A stretch of DNA of 25,761 nt, taken from contig JBASCW010000176.1 in assembly GCA_049651845.1 (NCBI GenBank), forward strand, positions 1 through 25,761, given 5' to 3'. Shown one piece after another: positions 22,835 through 25,761 of this stretch; within the stretch, counting starts at the first letter, position 1, and each line of letters opens with the position of its first letter. The notes beneath the pieces are model-generated. The model did not search any database. It had not been told where the DNA came from and saw only the letters and a list, made by a program, of their open reading frames with translations. A program made the position numbers and the translations under genes. This stretch comes from RBG-16-66-20 sp049651845 (lineage in GTDB: Bacteria > Pseudomonadota > Gammaproteobacteria > Burkholderiales > SG8-39).

Positions 22835-24214
22835 ATGAACATCGCCGCGCAGCGCCTTATTCCGGCGCGCATCCAGCCGCCCGCGAAACCGCTGCAAGGG
22901 CTCGCGTTCCTCGCCGCCTTCGTGCGCAACCCGCTCGAGGTGACGCCGCAGGCGGTCTACGAGCAGGACCTCGTCGTCAACCCGATCGGCAGGGTGCAGC
23001 GGCTGTGGATCACCAGCCCGGCGCTGGTGAAGACGGTGCTGCTCGACGAGCGCGAAAAGTTCCAGAAGCTGTCGCAGATCCGGCTGCTGTCGCCGCTGCT
23101 CGGCAAGGGCATCCTCACCAGCGAGGGCGCCGACTGGAAGTGGCAGCGCCAGGCCTCGGCGCCGATGTTCCGGCAGCAGGAGCTGCTCGGCTTCGTGCCG
23201 GCGTTCGTGCGCGCCACCGAGGCGATCGTGGAGAAATGGCGCGCCGCGCCCGCGGGCGCGGCGCAGCCGATCGACCGCGACATGACGCGCGCCACCTTCG
23301 ACGTGATCTCGGCCACGCTGCTGCCCTCGGCCGACCGCACGGTCGGCACGGTGATCGAGGATTCGATGGCGCTCTTCCAGCGCGCGGGCGGCTGGGAGCT
23401 GCTGCTCGCGCTGGCCGGCGCGCCGCACTGGCTGCCGCGCCCGGGCATGGTGTCGGGCGCGCGCGCCATCGTGATGCTGCGAAGGGCGGTCGCGGCGATA
23501 CTCGCCGAGCGACGCGCGATCGAAGCGAAGGAGGGCGCGGGACCCGACGACCTCATGCACCGGCTGATGGGCGCGCGCGACCCGGACACCGGCCAGTCGA
23601 TGAACGACGAGCAGCTGGTGGACAACCTGCTCACCTTCTACCTCGCCGGCCACGAGACCACGGCACGTTCGCTCGCCTGGACGCTGTACCTCGTGGCGAG
23701 CTCGCCCGAATGGGCGTGCGCGCTCGAGGAAGAGGTCGCGCGCGTGACCGGCGGCGGCCCGGTCGAGGCCGCGCACCTGGAGCGCCTGGCGCTCGTGCAG
23801 CAGGTGCTCAAGGAGTCGATGCGCCTCTATCCGCCGGTGCCGATGATCGGCCGGCAGTGCGTCGCGCGGACGCGCCTGGACGGCATGGATGTCGAGCCCG
23901 GCGCCACGGTCATCATGCCGATCTACGCGATGCACCGGCATGCGAAGCGCTGGGAGGATCCCGACGCCTTCGACCCGGCGCGCTTCGCGCCCGAACGCGA
24001 GGCGAAGCTGCCGCGCTACCAGTACCTGCCGTTCGGCGCCGGGCCGCGCATCTGCATCGGCATGGCCTTCGCGATGCTCGAGGCGACCGCGATGCTGGCC
24101 ACGCTGCTGCAGAAGGCGCGCTTCGCGCCGGTGCCGGGCCGCGAGCCGGTGCCGCTCGCGCGCGTCACGCTGCTGCCGGGGGGCGGGCTGCCGCTGAACG
24201 TGACCCTGCGCTAG
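22835..24214 (+). CDS. Cytochrome P450
   Basis: A 459-aa soluble P450 with all core motifs: helix-C WxxxR (W101-R105), I-helix AGHETT (271-276), ExxR (E327-R330) followed by LYPPVP, a PxRF-type segment (DPARF, 380-384), and the heme loop FGAGPRIC with thiolate ligand Cys407. There is no membrane anchor. The overall pattern (LLDEREKFQKLS, GKGILTSEGADWKWQRQASAPMF) resembles the CYP4/CYP102-like fatty-acid hydroxylase clan more than the terpene P450s, so a fatty acid or hydrophobic substrate is a reasonable guess. No ferredoxin or reductase gene is adjacent. TAGTCT at 22,816-22,821 could be its -10, leaving a leader of about 7 nt and no Shine-Dalgarno. Confidence 0.93.
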   Translation: MNIAAQRLIPARIQPPAKPLQGLAFLAAFVRNPLEVTPQAVYEQDLVVNPIGRVQRLWITSPALVKTVLLDEREKFQKLSQIRLLSPLLGKGILTSEGADWKWQRQASAPMFRQQELLGFVPAFVRATEAIVEKWRAAPAGAAQPIDRDMTRATFDVISATLLPSADRTVGTVIEDSMALFQRAGGWELLLALAGAPHWLPRPGMVSGARAIVMLRRAVAAILAERRAIEAKEGAGPDDLMHRLMGARDPDTGQSMNDEQLVDNLLTFYLAGHETTARSLAWTLYLVASSPEWACALEEEVARVTGGGPVEAAHLERLALVQQVLKESMRLYPPVPMIGRQCVARTRLDGMDVEPGATVIMPIYAMHRHAKRWEDPDAFDPARFAPEREAKLPRYQYLPFGAGPRICIGMAFAMLEATAMLATLLQKARFAPVPGREPVPLARVTLLPGGGLPLNVTLR

Positions 24215-24217
24215 CTT

Positions 24218-24226
24218 TGCTACACT
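24218..24226 (+). promoter_or_regulatory. Extended -10 promoter of the small structured RNA
   Basis: TGCTACACT fits the extended -10 form TG-N-TAnnnT and lies 3 bp after the P450 stop. A GTGACC at 24,200-24,205 is a possible weak -35 with a short 15-nt spacer. Transcription would begin at about 24,230-24,234, just ahead of the extended Shine-Dalgarno. Confidence 0.5.
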
Positions 24227-24244
24227 GCGGCTTCCTCAATCACG

Positions 24245-24260
24245 AAAGGAGGTGATCCAG
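24245..24260 (+). promoter_or_regulatory. Extended Shine-Dalgarno with 16-nt complementarity to 16S rRNA 3' end
   Basis: AAAGGAGGTGATCCAG is the exact reverse complement of CTGGATCACCTCCTTT, the betaproteobacterial 16S rRNA 3' terminus. The GGAGG core lies 7 nt before the GTG at 24260. Ordinary ribosome sites elsewhere in this window pair over 4-7 nt. Confidence 0.75.
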
Positions 24261-24328
24261 TGAGAGTCCACCAAGGCAGGTCCGGCGGGTTTAGCTCCGG
24301 ATCAACTCGCAGGAGCATCTCCGGCTAG
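24260..24328 (+). CDS. 22-aa basic, Ser/Gly-rich small ORF
   Basis: GTG start 7 nt after a perfect GGAGG, and a TAG stop at 24326-24328. The predicted peptide has 22 residues, begins MRVHQGRSGG and ends RRSISG. It is basic (five Arg, no Asp or Glu) with many Ser and Gly and no hydrophobic helix, so it is not a membrane toxin. The ORF spans the left arm of the long stem and the inner hairpin, so its translation and the RNA fold should compete. The evidence for expression is the ribosome site alone. It may be a short regulatory ORF rather than a functional peptide. It has no recognisable homologue to me. Confidence 0.5.
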   Translation: MRVHQGRSGGFSSGSTRRSISG

Positions 24329-24355
24329 TCCGCCGGTCTTGCCTTAGCTGCACCG

Positions 24356-24398
24356 AAAAGGCCCGTCGCCAGTAAGAAGCGGCGGGCCTTTTCCTTTT
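24356..24398 (+). terminator. Strong intrinsic terminator of the small RNA
   Basis: AAAAGGCCCGTCGC (24356-24369) pairs with GCGGCGGGCCTTTT (24379-24392) over 14 positions with one G-U, around a 9-nt loop, followed by CCTTTTC. The A-run and T-run in the arms mean it could also work in the reverse direction. Confidence 0.88.
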
Positions 24399-24405
24399 CG
24401 AGAAT

Positions 24406-24489
24406 AGAAAAAGGGGGTCAGAGCAACATTTCAGAAATTGAAGACAAACTTTGCGTCTGTCTGAAATGTTGCTCTGACCCCCTTTTTCT
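24406..24489. repeat. 84-bp REP/MITE-like palindrome with 30-bp perfect arms
   Basis: Left arm 24406-24435 and right arm 24460-24489 are exact reverse complements; the outer end reads AGAAAAAGGGGGTCAGAG. The 24-bp centre contains a further AGAC/GTCT stem (24442-24445 with 24455-24458). GGGGTCAGAG palindromes of this sort are, as I recall, scattered through many proteobacterial genomes and are often linked to RAYT/IS200-type Y1 transposases, none of which is in the window. With A5 and T5 at the ends it would also act as a two-way intrinsic terminator, insulating the hydrolase gene that starts 13 bp later. Confidence 0.85.
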
Positions 24490-24495
24490 TAGAAT
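24490..24495 (+). promoter_or_regulatory. -10 element placed for leaderless start of the alpha/beta hydrolase gene
   Basis: TAGAAT matches five of six -10 positions, abuts the right arm of the palindrome, and ends 6 nt before the ATG at 24502. There is no Shine-Dalgarno. Any -35 would have to lie inside the palindrome arm (for example TTGCTC at 24469, spacer 15), so the repeat may supply part of the promoter. Confidence 0.4.
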
Positions 24496-24501
24496 GCGGT
24501 C

Positions 24502-25344
24502 ATGCCCTATATCCAATCCACCGGCGCCCGTCTGTACTACGAGGAGACCGGCGGCGGCCATCCGGTCGTGTTCGTGCACGAGTTCGCGGCCGACCACCGC
24601 GAGTGGGAGCTGCAGGTGCGCTGCTTCTCGCGCGCGTACCGCTGCATCGCCTACGCCGCGCGCGGCTATCCGCCCTCGGAGGTGCCCGAGGATCCGCAGC
24701 TCTACGGGCAGGACCACTCGGCCGACGACATCGCCGCGGTGATCCGCGGCCTGGGGATCGCGCGCGCGCACGTGGTTGGCCTGTCGATGGGCGCCTTTGC
24801 GACGCTGCGTTTCGGGCTGCGCCATCCGCAGCTCGCGAGCGCGCTGGTGCTGGCGGGCGTGGGCTCGGGCTCCAGCCTCGCCGAGCTCGAGCTCTGGCGC
24901 CGCACCGCGCGCGAGAAGTCCGACCAGCTGCTCAAGGAAGGCTGGAAGAACATCGCCGAGGAGACCGGCCGCAGCCCCACGCGCATCCAGCTCAAGCGCA
25001 AGAATCCGCGCGCCTGGAACGAGTTCATGGCGCACCTGCGCGAGCACTCGGTCAAGGGCACGGCGCTCACGCAGCGCCGCTACCAGGGCGAGCGCGACCC
25101 GGTCTACCACTGGGAGGCGCAGCTGAAAGCCATGACGCTGCCCACGCTGATCGCGGTGGGCGACGAGGACGCGCCCTGCATCGAGCCCAGCGTGTTCCTC
25201 AAGCGCACGCTGCCGAACGCGGGGCTGTGGGTCTGCCCGAACACCGGTCACGCGATCAACCTCGAGGAGCCCGAAGCATTCAACCGCGAGGTCGCGGCTT
25301 TCTTCTGCAGCGTCGAGCGCGGCCGCTGGGGCGCCGGCGCCTAG
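24502..25344 (+). CDS. Alpha/beta-hydrolase
   Basis: A 280-aa cytoplasmic enzyme with a complete catalytic triad: nucleophile Ser95 in GLSMG, acid Asp221 or Asp223 in VGDEDAPC, and His250 in NTGHAINLEEP. The oxyanion segment HEFAAD (26-31) differs from the usual HGxxG, with Glu in place of the first Gly. A lid region spans about 125-205 and is rich in Arg, Lys and Trp. Close relatives are annotated as esterases, 3-oxoadipate enol-lactonases or haloperoxidase-like hydrolases; the substrate is not predictable. The start is supported by protein alignment sense (MPYIQSTGARLYYEE) rather than a ribosome site. Its stop lies 4 bp from the stop of the convergent permease gene. Confidence 0.9.
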   Translation: MPYIQSTGARLYYEETGGGHPVVFVHEFAADHREWELQVRCFSRAYRCIAYAARGYPPSEVPEDPQLYGQDHSADDIAAVIRGLGIARAHVVGLSMGAFATLRFGLRHPQLASALVLAGVGSGSSLAELELWRRTAREKSDQLLKEGWKNIAEETGRSPTRIQLKRKNPRAWNEFMAHLREHSVKGTALTQRRYQGERDPVYHWEAQLKAMTLPTLIAVGDEDAPCIEPSVFLKRTLPNAGLWVCPNTGHAINLEEPEAFNREVAAFFCSVERGRWGAGA

Positions 25345-25348
25345 CGGC

Positions 25349-25761
25349 TCAGCGCCCGAGCGTGATGCCGGCGATGCCGAGCGCGATGAGCGCCATGCCG
25401 GCGATTTCCATCGGGCTCAGGCGCTCGCGCAGCAGCCGCAGCGAGACCAGCGACGCAAAGAACAGCTCGACCAGGCCGAGCGTGCGCACGCTCGCCGCGG
25501 TCTGGATCGCGAAGGCGGTGAACCAGCCCGCCGAGGCGGCCGCGCCCATGAAGCCCGCGAACAGCGACGGCCGCCATTCGCGCAGCGCGCCCTTGATCAC
25601 TTCGGGTTCCCGTGCCAGCAGCCAGCCGCCGAGCACAGCGGTCTGCAGCGCGAGCGCGACGGCGAGCGTGAGCGCCGCTGCGGCGAGGTAGGGCAGCTCG
25701 CCGAGCGCGAGCGCGGCGCCGCGGTAGCCGACCGAGGCGAGCGCGAAGCCCGCTCCGGAGG
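25349..25761 (-). CDS. EamA/DMT family permease, N-terminal part outside window
   Basis: Only the C-terminal 137 codons are present; the frame stays open to the window edge. Several hydrophobic helices are visible, including one near LPYLAAAALTLAVALALQTAVLGGWLL. The last EamA repeat ends with SVRTLGLVELFFASLVSLRLLRERLSPMEIAGMALIALGI, which has the family's usual Glu near a helix end, a basic loop and a final Gly-rich helix. Substrate unknown. It is a second DMT-type permease in the window, not obviously a copy of the one at 18.2 kb. Confidence 0.82.
   Translation of the reverse strand, partial: SGAGFALASVGYRGAALALGELPYLAAAALTLAVALALQTAVLGGWLLAREPEVIKGALREWRPSLFAGFMGAAASAGWFTAFAIQTAASVRTLGLVELFFASLVSLRLLRERLSPMEIAGMALIALGIAGITLGR

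Larger units (their letters stand above)
24231..24398 (+). ncRNA. Structured small RNA / short mRNA of unknown family
   Basis: A free-standing unit between an extended -10 promoter and an intrinsic terminator. From 5' to 3': a 16-nt extended Shine-Dalgarno (24245-24260); a long stem pairing 24273-24288 with 24330-24345 (16 positions, one G-U and one T-T mismatch); an inner stem GCTCC/GGAGC (24294-24298 with 24312-24316) presenting a 13-nt loop that starts GGATCAACTC; and the terminator. The loop can pair with GAGGTGATCC at 24249-24258 (nine of ten), which would make a pseudoknot covering the ribosome site. A 22-codon ORF starts at 24260. I do not recognise it as a known riboswitch, leader or sRNA. 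It could be a translationally controlled short mRNA, a dual-function sRNA, or a ribosome-binding decoy. Confidence 0.6.

Noticed and set aside
24260..24328. The 22-codon ORF as a type I toxin
   Set aside because: The peptide is basic and Ser/Gly-rich with no hydrophobic stretch, and no antisense RNA promoter is evident.

Overview
This is a GC-rich window from a proteobacterial chromosome, most likely a betaproteobacterium of the Burkholderiales type. Supporting signs are a Bug/TctC-type periplasmic binding protein, a PA2779-family protein, an FmdB zinc ribbon, and a 16-nt sequence complementary to CTGGATCACCTCCTTT, the 3' end I expect for betaproteobacterial 16S rRNA. I count 22 protein genes, counting two that run off the window edges and one 22-codon ORF. 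They are tightly packed and mostly alternate in strand. I see no tRNA, rRNA, CRISPR array, phage or insertion-sequence transposase.

Region 1 (1-7.9 kb) is the most accessory-looking part. Two different caspase-fold proteins converge on a shared stop (propeller plus caspase on the plus strand; signal peptide, PLC-like domain, caspase and DUF4384 on the minus strand). Next come a lipoprotein with an alpha/beta-hydrolase triad and a secreted trypsin-fold protein whose catalytic His is Arg. At least three of these four products are exported, so this looks like an envelope or extracellular hydrolase island rather than a cytoplasmic defence system.

Region 2 (8-13.5 kb) holds a nitronate monooxygenase-like flavoprotein, an unrecognised lipoprotein, a mandelate-racemase-type enolase-superfamily enzyme, a divergent M20 metallopeptidase, and a two-CBS protein with an FNR-like site upstream.

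Region 3 (13.5-19 kb) pairs an acyl-CoA synthetase with a TPP enzyme through an ATGA overlap. The TPP enzyme resembles eukaryotic ILVBL/HACL2, which suggests activation and C1-shortening of 2-hydroxy acids. After it come an unlinked LpxA-like acyltransferase, an FmdB zinc ribbon and an EamA permease.

Region 4 (19-25.8 kb) has a Bug solute-binding protein divergent from an MFS permease, a PA2779-like protein, an exported MBL hydrolase, a cytochrome P450, an alpha/beta hydrolase and a partial EamA permease.

The most striking non-coding object lies between the P450 and the last hydrolase (24,215-24,501). It is a self-contained transcription unit of about 165 nt: an extended -10 promoter, a 16-nt extended Shine-Dalgarno, a 22-codon ORF, a long hairpin whose inner loop carries an anti-SD mimic able to pair back onto the SD (9 of 10 positions), and a strong intrinsic terminator. 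It is followed directly by an 84-bp REP/MITE-like palindrome with 30-bp perfect arms. I do not recognise this RNA and consider it the best candidate for an undescribed element here. All family assignments come from reading motifs; no search was run.
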